Shown: positions 21,389 to 31,246, counted from the first letter of the stretch. The stretch: DNA of 64,000 nt from Microbulbifer rhizosphaerae (GCF_014191725.1 NZ_JACHWZ010000010.1:146333-210332); one strand, 5' to 3'. Notes: generated from the letters alone by a model not told the origin. A program made the numbers and translations.

Positions 21389-22600
21389 TTATTGTGCAAA
21401 TGCTCGGGCGGCTATGATTTCGATCAACCGCTCGGCCAGTTCCGTTTTCAATGCCGGTGGCAGGGTCTCGCTGCCGGTGCTGTCGATCACGGTAACGGCG
21501 TTGCGGTCGCTGTCAAAGCCGCCGTCCTCCGTGCTCACATCGTTGGCGATAATCAGGTCGAGTTTCTTGCGCACCAGCTTGCCCCGGGCATGCTCCAGTA
21601 CCTTTTCCGTCTCCGCGGCGAAGCCGACGGTAAAGGGGCGCCGGCTGCTGCGCGCGGCGATACCGGCGACGATATCCGGGTTCTTGACCAGCGCCACGAC
21701 GTCTTCCTCGCTGTCGTCCTGCTTCTTTATTTTCTGCTCCGCCACCGTGGCGGGGCGAAAATCCGCCACCGCGGCGGCGGCGATAAACAGGTCGCACAGG
21801 TCCGCGGCGCGCTCGGCGGCATCGCGCATCTCCCGGCTGTCGACTACGTCGATACGCTTGACTCCCGGCGGTGTGGCCAGGGACACCGGCCCGGCGATCA
21901 GGGTGACCTCGGCACCGGCGCGGCGCGCAGCGGCCGCCAGGGCGAAACCCATTTTGCCGGAGCTGTGATTGCTGAGGAAGCGCACCGGGTCCAGCGCCTC
22001 GCGGGTGGGGCCGGCAGTGATCACCACCGTTTTGCCCGTCAGCGATGGGTTCGCTGCCATCAGGGTCTCCACCTCCGTCACCAGGGCGTCCGGTTCCAGC
22101 ATGCGACCCGGTCCCACGTCCCCACAGGCCTGGCTGCCCGCCGCCGGTCCCCAGATGCGGGTGTTGCGGTTCAACAGGGTTTGCCTGTTGGCGGCGGTGG
22201 CCGGGTGGCGCCACATGGCCTGATTCATTGCCGGCGCCAGCGCCAGTTCCGCCTCACTCGCCAGGCACAGGGTGGTGAGCAGGTCGTCCGCCATGCCCGC
22301 GGCCAGTTTGGCCATCAGGTTGGCGCTGGCCGGGGCGATCAGGATCAGTTGGGCCCACTTGGCCAGTTCGATATGTCCCATGGCCGCCTCCGCCGCCAGG
22401 TCCAGCAGGTCGGTGTGCACCGGCTCGCCGGAGAGGGCCTGGAAGGTAAGCGGCTTTACAAACTCCTGTGCGCCGGCGGTCATCACCACCCGCACCCGGG
22501 CACCGCGCTCCTTCAGGCGGCGCACCAGGTCGGCGCTCTTGTAGGCGGCAATGCCGCCGGTGACGCCCAGCAGTATGTGTTTGTCGGCCAGGGAGGACAT
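21389..22600 (-). CDS. coaBC: Bifunctional phosphopantothenoylcysteine decarboxylase/synthetase
   Basis: A 403-residue coenzyme A enzyme (formerly Dfp). The N-terminal flavoprotein domain CoaC has GVTGGIAAYKSADL, APASANLMAKLAAG and the catalytic ACGDVGPGRMLEP cysteine loop. The C-terminal CoaB domain has VVITAGPTREALDPVRFLSN and SSGKMGFALA, and the IANDVS segment. The ATG at 22600 lies behind a good site and gives the standard MSSLADKHILLGVTGG start. It is divergent from radC. A dut gene, often next to it in Pseudomonas, is missing here. Confidence 0.95.
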   Translation of the reverse strand: MSSLADKHILLGVTGGIAAYKSADLVRRLKERGARVRVVMTAGAQEFVKPLTFQALSGEPVHTDLLDLAAEAAMGHIELAKWAQLILIAPASANLMAKLAAGMADDLLTTLCLASEAELALAPAMNQAMWRHPATAANRQTLLNRNTRIWGPAAGSQACGDVGPGRMLEPDALVTEVETLMAANPSLTGKTVVITAGPTREALDPVRFLSNHSSGKMGFALAAAARRAGAEVTLIAGPVSLATPPGVKRIDVVDSREMRDAAERAADLCDLFIAAAAVADFRPATVAEQKIKKQDDSEEDVVALVKNPDIVAGIAARSSRRPFTVGFAAETEKVLEHARGKLVRKKLDLIIANDVSTEDGGFDSDRNAVTVIDSTGSETLPPALKTELAERLIEIIAARAFAQ

Positions 22601-22682
22601 AGGCGCGGTTTCCAAAATCGGGAGAGCGGGTAAGATTAGCATTTCTGTGCCCCGCGAATAAGGATAAACAGGGAGGGAGACC

Positions 22683-23357
22683 ATGGCGATCACGGACTGG
22701 CCGGCGGCGGAGCGGCCGCGGGAGAAATTATTGGAGCGGGGGCCGGAGGCACTCTCGGATGCGGAGTTGCTGGCGATTTTCCTGCGCACGGGGGTTCCCG
22801 GGCTCTCGGCGGTGGACCTGGCCCGCCAACTGCTGGTGGATTTCGGCGGCCTGCGCCCGCTGCTGGAGGCGGACAAGCGGGAGTTCTGCCGCGGCAAAGG
22901 CCTGGGCGACGCCAAGTATGTGCAACTGCAGGCGGTGCTGGAGATGGCCCGCCGCCACCTGGCGGAATCCCTGCAGCGCACCGATGCCCTGTGTAGCCCC
23001 GACGCCGTGCGCAACTACCTGACCGCGCAGCTGCGCCACCGCCGGCGCGAAGTATTCTGCTGCCTCTACCTGGACAGCCAGCACCGGGTCATCGCCTTCG
23101 AGGAGCTGTTCGAAGGCACCCTCAACGCCGCCAGCGTCTACCCGCGGGAAGTAGTGCAGGCGGCGCTGCACAAGGGCGCGGCGGCAGTGATCCTGGCCCA
23201 CAACCACCCCTCCGGGGTGAGTGAGCCCAGCCAGGCGGATATCTGGATCACCGAGCGGTTGAGCCAGGCGCTGGAGCTGGTGGACATCAAGGTGCTGGAC
23301 CATATGATCGTGGGAGAAGGGGCGGCGCTGTCTTTTGCCGAGCAGGGGTTGCTTTAG
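22683..23357 (+). CDS. radC: RadC-family JAB-domain protein
   Basis: A 224-residue protein with an N-terminal helix-hairpin-helix region ([20 protein letters not shown]) and a C-terminal MPN/JAB domain with the zinc-binding motif [14 protein letters not shown]. The name RadC is historical; a repair role in E. coli was not confirmed and the activity is unknown. The gene is divergent from coaBC, as in most gammaproteobacteria. The last base of its TAG stop is also the first base of the palindromic element that follows. Confidence 0.92.
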   Translation: MAITDWPAAERPREKLLERGPEALSDAELLAIFLRTGVPGLSAVDLARQLLVDFGGLRPLLEADKREFCRGKGLGDAKYVQLQAVLEMARRHLAESLQRTDALCSPDAVRNYLTAQLRHRRREVFCCLYLDSQHRVIAFEELFEGTLNAASVYPREVVQAALHKGAAAVILAHNHPSGVSEPSQADIWITERLSQALELVDIKVLDHMIVGEGAALSFAEQGLL

Positions 23358-23538
23358 AGCCTGTTTGGAGTCTTCATATCGTCCCCGTTCCGTGCGGGGC
23401 CGGTATGGGTGCCTCTTTCCGGGACGCGCTGTAAATACATCCCTGTACGCTCGTAATCAGCATCCATGCCTCATACGGTCCCGGAAAGAGGCACCCATGC
23501 CGGCCAGGCGAGTTTTGCGCGAGACTCCAAACAGGCTC
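23357..23538. repeat. Long palindromic element, family D copy 2
   Basis: The outer arms GAGCCTGTTTGGAGTCT (23357-23373) and AGACTCCAAACAGGCTC (23522-23538) are perfect 17-bp inverted repeats. A second pair inside, 23398-23425 with 23478-23505, matches at 27 of 28 positions. The core carries TACATCCCTGTA and GTACGCTCGTAATC, the latter shared in reverse with the element at 16979-17211. It starts at the last base of the radC stop codon. No reading frame inside looks like a gene. Confidence 0.85.
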
Positions 23539-23565
23539 TGAATGCGGTGCCTGGCGCTGTGCTCT

Positions 23566-23638
23566 CTGTAGGAGCCTGCTTGCGCAGGCGAAAAGGGCGG
23601 AACTCCGTAGCTGTTCGCTTGCGGGCAAGCCCCCACAG
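23566..23638. repeat. REP-like inverted pair upstream of rpmB
   Basis: CTGTAGGAGCCTGCTTGCGC and, 30 bases later, its degenerate inverted form (GCTTGCGGGCAAGCCCCCACAG) form a REPIN-like pair. It belongs to the TGTAGGAGC repeat family found elsewhere in the window. The remaining 170 bases before rpmB should contain the rpmBG promoter; no further structure was identified there. Confidence 0.7.
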
Positions 23639-23810
23639 GCCGATTCTGTTGTTCAGAACTTGCCCCCGAGGGGCTCTTCTGGTATAAAACGCCGCTCTTT
23701 TGCGGCCGGGCCAGATTCTATACAGATACCGCGTCCGCCCAGGAACCGGATTAATCAGTCCCCGCACCGCTCCGTCACAGCGGGCTCGAGAGTTTTGAAG
23801 AGGCCATCAG

Positions 23811-24047
23811 ATGTCCAAGGTATGTCAGGTCACCGGTAAGCGCCCGGTCACCGGTAACAATGTATCCCACGCTAAAAACCGCACCAAGCGCCGCTTTGTG
23901 CCCAACCTGCACAGCCACCGTTTCTGGGTCGAATCCGAGAAGCGCTTCGTGAAGCTGCGGGTATCCGCCAAAGGAATGCGCGTGATCGATAAGAAAGGTA
24001 TCGACACCGTGCTGAGCGAGCTGCGCGCCCGCGGCGAAAAATTTTAA
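23811..24047 (+). CDS. rpmB: 50S ribosomal protein L28
   Basis: A 78-residue protein that starts [20 protein letters not shown] and continues [20 protein letters not shown], the full L28 signature. A GAGG-type site lies 6 bases before the ATG. It forms an operon with rpmG, 35 bases downstream, the usual arrangement. Confidence 0.97.
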   Translation: MSKVCQVTGKRPVTGNNVSHAKNRTKRRFVPNLHSHRFWVESEKRFVKLRVSAKGMRVIDKKGIDTVLSELRARGEKF

Positions 24048-24082
24048 CGGCGGCAGTCCGCTAAGAGATCGGAGACAGAACA

Positions 24083-24238
24083 ATGCGTGAGAAAATTCGC
24101 CTGAATTCCAGCGCCGGCACCGGCCACTTTTACACTACTGACAAAAACAAGCGCAACATGCCGGAAAAAATGGAGATCAAGAAATACGATCCCGTTGTCC
24201 GCAAGCATGTGATGTACAAGGAAGGCAAGATCAAGTAA
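24083..24238 (+). CDS. rpmG: 50S ribosomal protein L33
   Basis: A 51-residue protein beginning [20 protein letters not shown] with a basic end [19 protein letters not shown], characteristic of L33. It lacks the zinc-binding cysteines, so it is the zinc-independent form. A GGAGACAG site precedes the ATG. It is the second gene of the rpmBG operon, followed by a strong terminator. Confidence 0.96.
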   Translation: MREKIRLNSSAGTGHFYTTDKNKRNMPEKMEIKKYDPVVRKHVMYKEGKIK

Positions 24239-24266
24239 CGATTGTGCCTGTAGCAGGATGGAAAAA

Positions 24267-24289
24267 GCCCGGAGTTTCCGGGCTTTTTT
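24267..24289 (+). terminator. Intrinsic terminator of the rpmBG operon
   Basis: A 7-bp stem, GCCCGGA with TCCGGGC, has a 3-base loop and is followed by six T. It lies 28 bases after the rpmG stop. Confidence 0.9.
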
Positions 24290-24297
24290 GTGTGTGC

Positions 24298-24347
24298 CGG
24301 GAGCGCCGAGCTCCAGCTCGGCTCGCGGGCCGGAGGCCCGCCCTACC
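24298..24347. repeat. GC-rich double hairpin, family B, before mutM
   Basis: CCGAGCTCCAGCTCGG and GCGGGCCGGAGGCCCGC form two adjacent hairpins. Similar units occur at 34106, 48668 and 52660 with altered but still paired arms. The element occupies most of the space between the rpmG terminator and mutM. Confidence 0.75.
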
Positions 24348-24365
24348 CAACAAGCCCAAAGCAAA

Positions 24366-25181
24366 ATGCCCGAACTACCCGAGGTAGAAACCACCCGCCG
24401 CGGTCTGGCCCCCCACCTGGAGGGCCACAGGGTCCGCTCGGCCAGGGTGCGCCAGCATCGCCTGCGCTGGCCGGTGGACAAGGGGTTCGCGAGGCGCATC
24501 TCCGGTGCAAAGATCCTGCGTCTGGAGCGTCGCGCCAAGTATCTGCTGATGCACACGGACCGGGGCTGCGCCATCTGGCACCTGGGCATGTCCGGCAGCC
24601 TGCGCCTCGTAGGTCCGGAGTGTGCGGCGGAAAAACACGACCACATCGACTGGCAGCTGGATAGCGGCCTGGTCCTGCGCTACCGCGATCCCCGCCGCTT
24701 CGGCGCGCTGCTGTGGACCGGTGGAGAGCCCGCGGAACACGAACTGCTCGCCCACCTGGGCCCGGAACCGCTGTCCGGTGACTTTCACGGCGACTACCTG
24801 TTTTCCGCCTCCCGCGGCCGCCGCCAGGCGGTCAAGGCGCTGATCATGGACGGGCGCATCGTCGTGGGAGTGGGCAACATCTACGCCAGCGAGGCATTGT
24901 TTCTCGCCGGTATCCGCCCGGACAAGGCCGCCGGTTCCATTTCCCGCGCCCGCTACCTGCGCCTGGCCGAGGCCATCAAGGAAGTGCTGGCGCGCGCTAT
25001 CGAACAGGGCGGCACCACCCTGCGCGACTTTATCGGCGGCGACGGCCAGCCCGGCTACTTCGCCCAGCAGCTCAACGTCTACGGCCGTGCCGGCCAGCCC
25101 TGCCCCGGCTGCGGCCGCGCGATCCGCGACCTGATCCTGGCCCAGCGCAACACCTTCTTCTGCAGTCGCTGCCAGCGCTGA
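24366..25181 (+). CDS. mutM: Formamidopyrimidine-DNA glycosylase
   Basis: A 271-residue base-excision repair enzyme that removes 8-oxoguanine and Fapy lesions and cuts the strand. The N-terminus [14 protein letters not shown] supplies the catalytic proline 2 and glutamate 3. The ERRAKYLL segment has the conserved lysine, and the C-terminal zinc finger CPGCGRAI...FFCSRCQR is intact. The ATG at 24366 is fixed by the need for proline next to the start. It lies downstream of rpmBG, as often seen. Confidence 0.96.
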   Translation: MPELPEVETTRRGLAPHLEGHRVRSARVRQHRLRWPVDKGFARRISGAKILRLERRAKYLLMHTDRGCAIWHLGMSGSLRLVGPECAAEKHDHIDWQLDSGLVLRYRDPRRFGALLWTGGEPAEHELLAHLGPEPLSGDFHGDYLFSASRGRRQAVKALIMDGRIVVGVGNIYASEALFLAGIRPDKAAGSISRARYLRLAEAIKEVLARAIEQGGTTLRDFIGGDGQPGYFAQQLNVYGRAGQPCPGCGRAIRDLILAQRNTFFCSRCQR

Positions 25182-25229
25182 AAGTTTCTCTATACTTCGG
25201 GCAGTTTCCCGTCAGCCCGGTGTCCGCTC

Positions 25230-25388
25230 ATGGTCATGATGCTGCCCTTCCTCAGCGCGCTGATTTCCGCCTGGCTCGCCTGGCGCGGCCATTGCCGGGC
25301 AAGCCTCTGGTGGTGGCTGGTGACCCTGGCGATCTTCCTTATCTGGTGCCGCTTCCACATGACCAGTACCCTCGATATCTCGCTGTAG
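25230..25388 (+). CDS. DUF5993-type small membrane protein
   Basis: A 52-residue hydrophobic protein, MVMMLPFLSALISAWLAW and onward, with two predicted transmembrane segments and a WCRFHM(T) motif before the C-terminal TLDISL. It resembles the DUF5993 family, small proteins coded beside a DsbB-like gene. The next gene starts 2 bases after its stop, so the two are surely co-translated. Its function is unknown; it may be a partner of that oxidoreductase. Confidence 0.75.
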   Translation: MVMMLPFLSALISAWLAWRGHCRASLWWWLVTLAIFLIWCRFHMTSTLDISL

Positions 25389-25390
25389 TC

Positions 25391-25942
25391 ATGCAGACGC
25401 CCCGCGCCTTCAGCCCGCTCCGCACTGCCGACGCCTTGGCGCTGCTGGGGGTGAGTGGCATCCTGTGGTTTGCCCTTATCTGGCAGCTGTGGTTGCGCGA
25501 ACTTCCCTGCCCGCTGTGCCTGCTGCAGCGCGTGGCCTTTCTTATGGTGGGCATCGGCCTGCTGCTGAACCTGCGCTGCGGGCCGCGGCCGCTGCACTAC
25601 ACGGTGATACTGGTGTCCGCCCTGGGCGGGCTGCTCGCCGCCGGGCGCCAGGTGTTGCTGCACATAGCACCCGGCGATCCGGGGTTCGGTTCTCCCTTCC
25701 TGGGATTGCACTTCTACACCTGGGCCTTCATCGCGTTCTCCGCGCTGCTGCTGTACGCGGCGGTGACGTTGGCGCTGGAGCATTTTGAGGACGCGCCGCC
25801 GCGCGCCCTCTCTCCACTCGCGAACCTCGCAGCGGTCTCCTTCCTGGTCATAGCGCTGATCAACCTGGTGTCCACCACCCTGGAGTGCAGCCTGGGGCCC
25901 TGCCCGGATAACCCCACGGAGTACCAGTTGCTAGGCCGGTGA
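25391..25942 (+). CDS. DsbB-like disulfide bond formation protein
   Basis: A 183-residue four-helix membrane protein. The first periplasmic loop has the quinone-reactive pair CPLC (C40, C43) followed by LLQR, as in DsbB. The second loop, where DsbB holds the cysteine pair that oxidises DsbA, has no cysteines; instead C166 and C171 stand in the C-terminal tail after the last helix. It is therefore a divergent DsbB relative. A canonical dsbB is coded at 42588-43079. It forms a two-gene unit with the DUF5993 gene. Confidence 0.8.
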   Translation: MQTPRAFSPLRTADALALLGVSGILWFALIWQLWLRELPCPLCLLQRVAFLMVGIGLLLNLRCGPRPLHYTVILVSALGGLLAAGRQVLLHIAPGDPGFGSPFLGLHFYTWAFIAFSALLLYAAVTLALEHFEDAPPRALSPLANLAAVSFLVIALINLVSTTLECSLGPCPDNPTEYQLLGR

Positions 25943-26031
25943 ATCCCGGTTTGGGCAATGGCTTTAATTCAACGCAGGCCCCCCTTCTATACTTGTCCCG
26001 AAGGCCGCATTTTTTAGCGAAGGGAAAAACG

Positions 26032-26571
26032 ATGAAGAGCATCTGGATAGTCTGTGCCGTGGTGTTGCTCGCCGCCGGCTGCGACCGCAGGGAGCCATCT
26101 CCGACCACTGAAAAACCGCAGGCGCCGGCGGATCTGGCGACCCAGCCCGAGCCGGAACCAGAGCCGCTGCAGCTCCCCGGCGTCGAGCGGCTGCTGGACC
26201 TGCGCGGGGGCCGCAGCCCGGGCGACTATATCGAGGCGGTGGAAAAATTCATTCGCGACAACACGGATCTGCAGGTGATCGTCGGCAAGGGCTGGGACGC
26301 CGCCGCCTTCGGCGACGCGCCGCCGCACAAGGCGCAGTTGGACCAGGTCAACGACCTGATCCCGATAGTGCTCTTCTCCCGTGACCACCGCTCCATCTGG
26401 GCCAATTCCGAGGCCCTGGCCGCCGCCGGCATCAACGACGATACACCGGACCCGGAGGGCGGCGTGATCGAAAAGGCTGACAACGGCCTGCCGACGGGCC
26501 TGCTGCGGGGCAGTGCCGTGCAGCTGATTGAAAAGATCATTCCGAAACCGGCGGCTGGGTCGGCTCCATAG
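26032..26571 (+). CDS. Lipoprotein carrying a fragment of a YtcJ-type amidohydrolase
   Basis: A 179-residue protein with a lipoprotein signal (LLAAGC, C17) and a proline/glutamate-rich linker. From about residue 60 the sequence matches the middle of YtcJ-like metal-dependent hydrolases: GKGWDAAAFGD, then SRDHRSIWANSEALAAAGI, DTPDPEGGVI and GLPTGLLRG. The HxH metal site and the whole C-terminal barrel are absent; full proteins are near 550 residues. It may be a decayed remnant with a clean stop, or a short lipoprotein still in use. The ATG at 26032 is preceded by GAAGGGAAAAACG. It converges on ggt. Confidence 0.65.
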   Translation: MKSIWIVCAVVLLAAGCDRREPSPTTEKPQAPADLATQPEPEPEPLQLPGVERLLDLRGGRSPGDYIEAVEKFIRDNTDLQVIVGKGWDAAAFGDAPPHKAQLDQVNDLIPIVLFSRDHRSIWANSEALAAAGINDDTPDPEGGVIEKADNGLPTGLLRGSAVQLIEKIIPKPAAGSAP

Positions 26572-26575
26572 CCGG

Positions 26576-28294
26576 TTACTCGCCCAGGGCACTCCCCTCT
26601 CGCCGCGGATCGGCGCCGCCGCGCAGTTCGCCGTCGACAATTGCGATGGCGTGGATGCCGCTGTTGAGGTCGCGCCGGGTGACTTTGTGGCCAATCTTTT
26701 CCAGTGCCATTACCGTATCCGCGGAAAAGTAGCCGATCTCCAGCTCCACGCGGCCGCCGATTGCGCCGATATTGCCGGCGGCGATGGCCTCGGCGATCGG
26801 CATGCCCAGCCCCAGGTGATAGAGCGCGGTGCGCGCGGTGTAGTCGATAATCCGCGAGCCGCCGGGGGAGCCCACCAGCAGGCGCATGTCCCCTTCCCCG
26901 TCGAACACGATGGTGGGCGACATGGACGAGCGCGGCCGCTTGCCCGGCTGGATGCGGTTGGCCACCAGGGCGCCGCCGGCATTTTTCGGGGTAAAGGAAA
27001 AATCAGTGAGCTGGTTGTTGAGCAGGAAGCCCTTCACCAGCAGCCGCGAGCCGAAGCCGGTCTCGATACTGGTGGTCATGCTCACGCCGTTGCCGTAGCG
27101 GTCGACGATGGACAGGTGGCTGGTATTGGGTAGCTCCGGAGATTTGGCGGTCAGGCGTTTGCGCGCGAAGGCCGCCGGCTTGCCGGGCGTCACCGCGGTG
27201 GCTTTCTTCGGATCGATCAGTTCGGCGCGCTTTGCCAGATAGGCCGGCGCCACCATCGCTGCAGTGGGGACTTCGACAAAATCCGGGTCGCCCACATAGG
27301 TGTTGCGGTCGGCAAACGCCAGCTCGGACGCCTGCGCGAACAGGTGCGTGAGTTCGCTGTCGCCCGCCTCATAGCCGTTCAGCGGGAAATGCCCCAGCAT
27401 CCCCAGGATGGCGCCCACGGTGGTGCCGCCGGAGGACGGCGGAGCAGCGCCGCACACGCGGTACTGGAGAAAAATACTGCACACCGGTTCGCGTACCTTC
27501 GCGCGATAGCCGGCCATGTCCTTTTCGGTGAGCAGCCCCGGGTTGTCCGGGTCTTTGCGCACCGCCTCGACGATCGCCTCGGCGATTTCTCCTTCGTAGA
27601 AGGCGTCCGCACCTTTCGCGGCGATGGTGTGCAGTGTCTGCGCATAGTCCGGGTTTTTCAGTCTATGGCCCACCGGCAGTGGCTCGCCGTCGGCGTCGAA
27701 AAAGTAGGCCTCGATGGCCGGGCGCGCGGCGACCTGGGGCATTCTTTCCAGCAACTGGTGCAGCCGCGGGGAGACAGTGAACCCCTGCTCCGCCAGTTCG
27801 ATGGCGGGTTCGAACAGGATTTTCCAGGGCAGTTTGCCGTCGCGCTGATGGGCCAGCTCCAACATGCGTACCGCGCCGGGCACGCCCACCGAATAGCCGC
27901 CGATCACCGCTTGAAAAAACGGACGCGGCTCGCCGTCGCGCATAAAGTAGTTTTCGTCCACCGCCGCGGGCGCCGTCTCACGGCCGTCGTAATAGTGAAG
28001 TTTTTTGCTGTCGGCGCGGTAGCTCAGCATAAAGGCGCCGCCGCCGATGCCGGAGGACTGGGGTTCCACCAGCCCCAGCACCATTTGCGCGGCGATGGCC
28101 GCATCCACCGCGGTGCCGCCGCGGGCGAGTATCTGTTCCGCCGCGCGGCTGGCGAGGGGGTTGGCGGTGACCGCCATATATTCCCGCGCGCTGGCGGATT
28201 TGATCTCGCCGCGGCCGGTGGCGATTTCCGGTTGAGGCTCTTCGGCAAAGGCGGTGGGTAGGAAAACGGCGAGGGCGAGAAGCAGGCTGCGCAC
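26576..28294 (-). CDS. ggt: Gamma-glutamyltranspeptidase
   Basis: A 572-residue periplasmic N-terminal-nucleophile hydrolase that cleaves glutathione and other gamma-glutamyl compounds. A signal peptide (ending PTAFA) is followed by the large subunit with GLVEPQSSGIGGGAFMLSY and the small subunit starting at the self-processing threonine in PNTSHLSIVD (about T391). SPGGSRIIDY and RPRSSMSPTIVFDGEG are also family motifs. The GTG at 28294 has GGGAG 8 bases ahead and gives a proper signal peptide; a TTG at 28312 is possible. It may recycle glutathione made by gshA. Confidence 0.93.
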   Translation of the reverse strand: MRSLLLALAVFLPTAFAEEPQPEIATGRGEIKSASAREYMAVTANPLASRAAEQILARGGTAVDAAIAAQMVLGLVEPQSSGIGGGAFMLSYRADSKKLHYYDGRETAPAAVDENYFMRDGEPRPFFQAVIGGYSVGVPGAVRMLELAHQRDGKLPWKILFEPAIELAEQGFTVSPRLHQLLERMPQVAARPAIEAYFFDADGEPLPVGHRLKNPDYAQTLHTIAAKGADAFYEGEIAEAIVEAVRKDPDNPGLLTEKDMAGYRAKVREPVCSIFLQYRVCGAAPPSSGGTTVGAILGMLGHFPLNGYEAGDSELTHLFAQASELAFADRNTYVGDPDFVEVPTAAMVAPAYLAKRAELIDPKKATAVTPGKPAAFARKRLTAKSPELPNTSHLSIVDRYGNGVSMTTSIETGFGSRLLVKGFLLNNQLTDFSFTPKNAGGALVANRIQPGKRPRSSMSPTIVFDGEGDMRLLVGSPGGSRIIDYTARTALYHLGLGMPIAEAIAAGNIGAIGGRVELEIGYFSADTVMALEKIGHKVTRRDLNSGIHAIAIVDGELRGGADPRREGSALGE

Positions 28295-28355
28295 AAGAAA
28301 ACTCCCGGTCAAACAGGTGTGCGCCGAGTGTATCAGAAAGCGCCGGAGCGCAGTT

Positions 28356-29386
<1,031 letters not shown>

Positions 29387-29418
29387 GGACTTCCTACCCG
29401 GATGGCAATCCCTGGTTC

Positions 29419-30000
29419 TTATCCAGTGACAGAAAACAGCCTCATGCACACCCGCCCGGCCCGTTTTTCCTTTGCGATCTGCCAGCCGTCCGGTGGGAGG
29501 ACTGCCTTGTCGCGGGGGGTCTCCACATAGACCAGCGCATCCTCTGCCAGGTGCTTGCCGAGGGCAGCGAGCGTTTCCTGCCAGAGGTCGTCGTCAAAAG
29601 GCGGATCCACAAACACTATGTCGTAGCGGGTGTCTGTATGGGCGAGGAAATCGCTCGCACTAGTGTAGTGTACGCTGCCGTTTTGCGCCTGGAGCGCGCC
29701 CAGCTGCTCCTTCAGTGTCTGTGCCGCGCTGCGGTTCCGTTCGACGAAATCCACTTCGGCCGCGCCGCGGGACAGGGCCTCAAGCCCCAGTGCGCCGGAG
29801 CCGGCAAACAGGTCCAGGCAGCGGGCGCCGGGCAAATGGAACTGCAGCCAGTTGAACAGGGTCTCGCGCAGCCGGTCGCCGGTGGGTCTCAGGCCCGCGA
29901 CCAGCGCAAACTGCAGTTTGCGCCCCCGCCAGCGGCCGCCGATGATGCGCAGCTGGGACAGGGATTGGGGGGCGGATTTGCGCGAGGGACTTCTGGCCAA
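29419..30000 (-). CDS. rsmD: 16S rRNA (guanine-966-N2)-methyltransferase
   Basis: A 193-residue Rossmann methyltransferase. The SAM-binding segment DLFAGSGALGLEALSRGA (63-80) and the catalytic DPPF (132-135) are those of RsmD, which methylates G966 of 16S rRNA in the small subunit. The N-terminus has RIIGGRWRGRKLQF and RPTGDRLRETLFNWL. It is divergent from ftsY across a short promoter region, as in E. coli and Pseudomonas. Confidence 0.95.
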   Translation of the reverse strand: MARSPSRKSAPQSLSQLRIIGGRWRGRKLQFALVAGLRPTGDRLRETLFNWLQFHLPGARCLDLFAGSGALGLEALSRGAAEVDFVERNRSAAQTLKEQLGALQAQNGSVHYTSASDFLAHTDTRYDIVFVDPPFDDDLWQETLAALGKHLAEDALVYVETPRDKAVLPPDGWQIAKEKRAGRVCMRLFSVTG

Positions 30001-30084
30001 GGCGATTCTCTATAACGGCTGTGTGGGGGCTGGAGCGGTGCTAAGATTAGCGCCTTTCTGCAAGCGGTACATCCGGACTCACGA

Positions 30085-31185
30085 ATGATCTTTGACTTCC
30101 TGCGCAAAAAGCAGCCCAAGCCCGGCGAAACCGAGGCCGAAGAGGCAGCCCCTGAATCAGCGCCGGCGGAGGAGCCCTCCGCGCCTGAGCCCCGACAGCC
30201 CGCCGAGCCCGCGGGGCCGGAGGCGGTTGCCGAAAGCGCACCGCAGCCGGCGAAGAAAGAGGGCTTCTTCTCGCGCATCCGCCGCGGACTCAGCCGCACC
30301 AGCAGCCAGTTCGCCGAGGGTATGGGCAACCTGTTCCTGGGCGCCAAGGAGATCGACGAGGACCTGCTGGAGGAACTGGAGACCCACCTGCTGATGGCGG
30401 ACGTGGGTGTGGAGGCCACCGGGGAGATTGTCGAGCGGCTCACCGACCGGGTATCCCGCCGCGAACTGGCCGACGGCGAGGCGCTGTACAATGCGCTGCA
30501 GGGGGAACTGGCGGGCCTGCTCGACGGCGTCGAGGCGCCACTGGAGATCGACACCGCGAAGAGACCCTTCGTGATCCTGGTGGTAGGCGTCAACGGCGTG
30601 GGCAAGACCACCACCATCGGCAAGCTGGCGCACCGCTATCTGAACGAGGGCCGCTCGGTGATGCTGGCCGCCGGCGACACCTTCCGCGCAGCGGCGGTGG
30701 AGCAGTTGCAGGTCTGGGGCGAGCGCCACAATGTGCCGGTGGTGGCCCAGCACACCGGCGCCGACAGCGCCTCGGTCATCTACGATGCGGTGCAGTCGGC
30801 CCAGGCCAGGGGTATCGATATCGTGATCGCCGACACCGCCGGCCGCCTGCACACCAAGTCAAACCTGATGGAGGAACTGACCAAGGTGCGCCGGGTGATG
30901 GGCAAGCTGGACGAGAGCGCGCCCCATGAGGTGCTGCTGGTGCTGGACGCCGGCACAGGCCAGAACGCCATCAGCCAGGCGGAGCAGTTCCGAGACGCCG
31001 CGGGCGTCACCGGCTTGGTGCTGACCAAGCTGGACGGCACCGCCAAGGGCGGGGTGATCTTTGCGCTGGCGCGCAAGTTCGGGATTCCGGTACGCTTTAT
31101 CGGCGTCGGCGAGCAGGCGGAGGACCTGCAGCCGTTCAAGGCACGGGAATTCGTCGCCGCGCTGTTTGGCCGCGAACCAACCTGA
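30085..31185 (+). CDS. ftsY: Signal recognition particle receptor FtsY
   Basis: A 366-residue GTPase that docks SRP-ribosome complexes at the membrane. An acidic, proline/glutamate-rich N-terminal A domain (about 10-58) leads to the NG domain. The P-loop GVNGVGKTTTIGKL is at 168-181, and DTFRAAAVEQL, DTAGR and TKLDGTAKGG follow. GVGEQAEDLQPF ends the protein. It begins the ftsY-ftsE-ftsX-rpoH series, with a REP unit between ftsY and ftsE. Confidence 0.97.
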   Translation: MIFDFLRKKQPKPGETEAEEAAPESAPAEEPSAPEPRQPAEPAGPEAVAESAPQPAKKEGFFSRIRRGLSRTSSQFAEGMGNLFLGAKEIDEDLLEELETHLLMADVGVEATGEIVERLTDRVSRRELADGEALYNALQGELAGLLDGVEAPLEIDTAKRPFVILVVGVNGVGKTTTIGKLAHRYLNEGRSVMLAAGDTFRAAAVEQLQVWGERHNVPVVAQHTGADSASVIYDAVQSAQARGIDIVIADTAGRLHTKSNLMEELTKVRRVMGKLDESAPHEVLLVLDAGTGQNAISQAEQFRDAAGVTGLVLTKLDGTAKGGVIFALARKFGIPVRFIGVGEQAEDLQPFKAREFVAALFGREPT

Positions 31186-31194
31186 TTTTTCTCT

Positions 31195-31217
31195 TGTAGG
31201 AGCGGCCGTTGGCCGCC
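31195..31217. repeat. Single REP unit between ftsY and ftsE
   Basis: TTGTAGGAGCGGCCGTTGGC with its short hairpin GCGGCCGTTGGCCGC is one half of the REP pairs found elsewhere in this window. It lies 10 bases after the ftsY stop. Confidence 0.7.
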
Positions 31218-31246
31218 CCGCCGCGCATATAACAAGAATATTTGGC

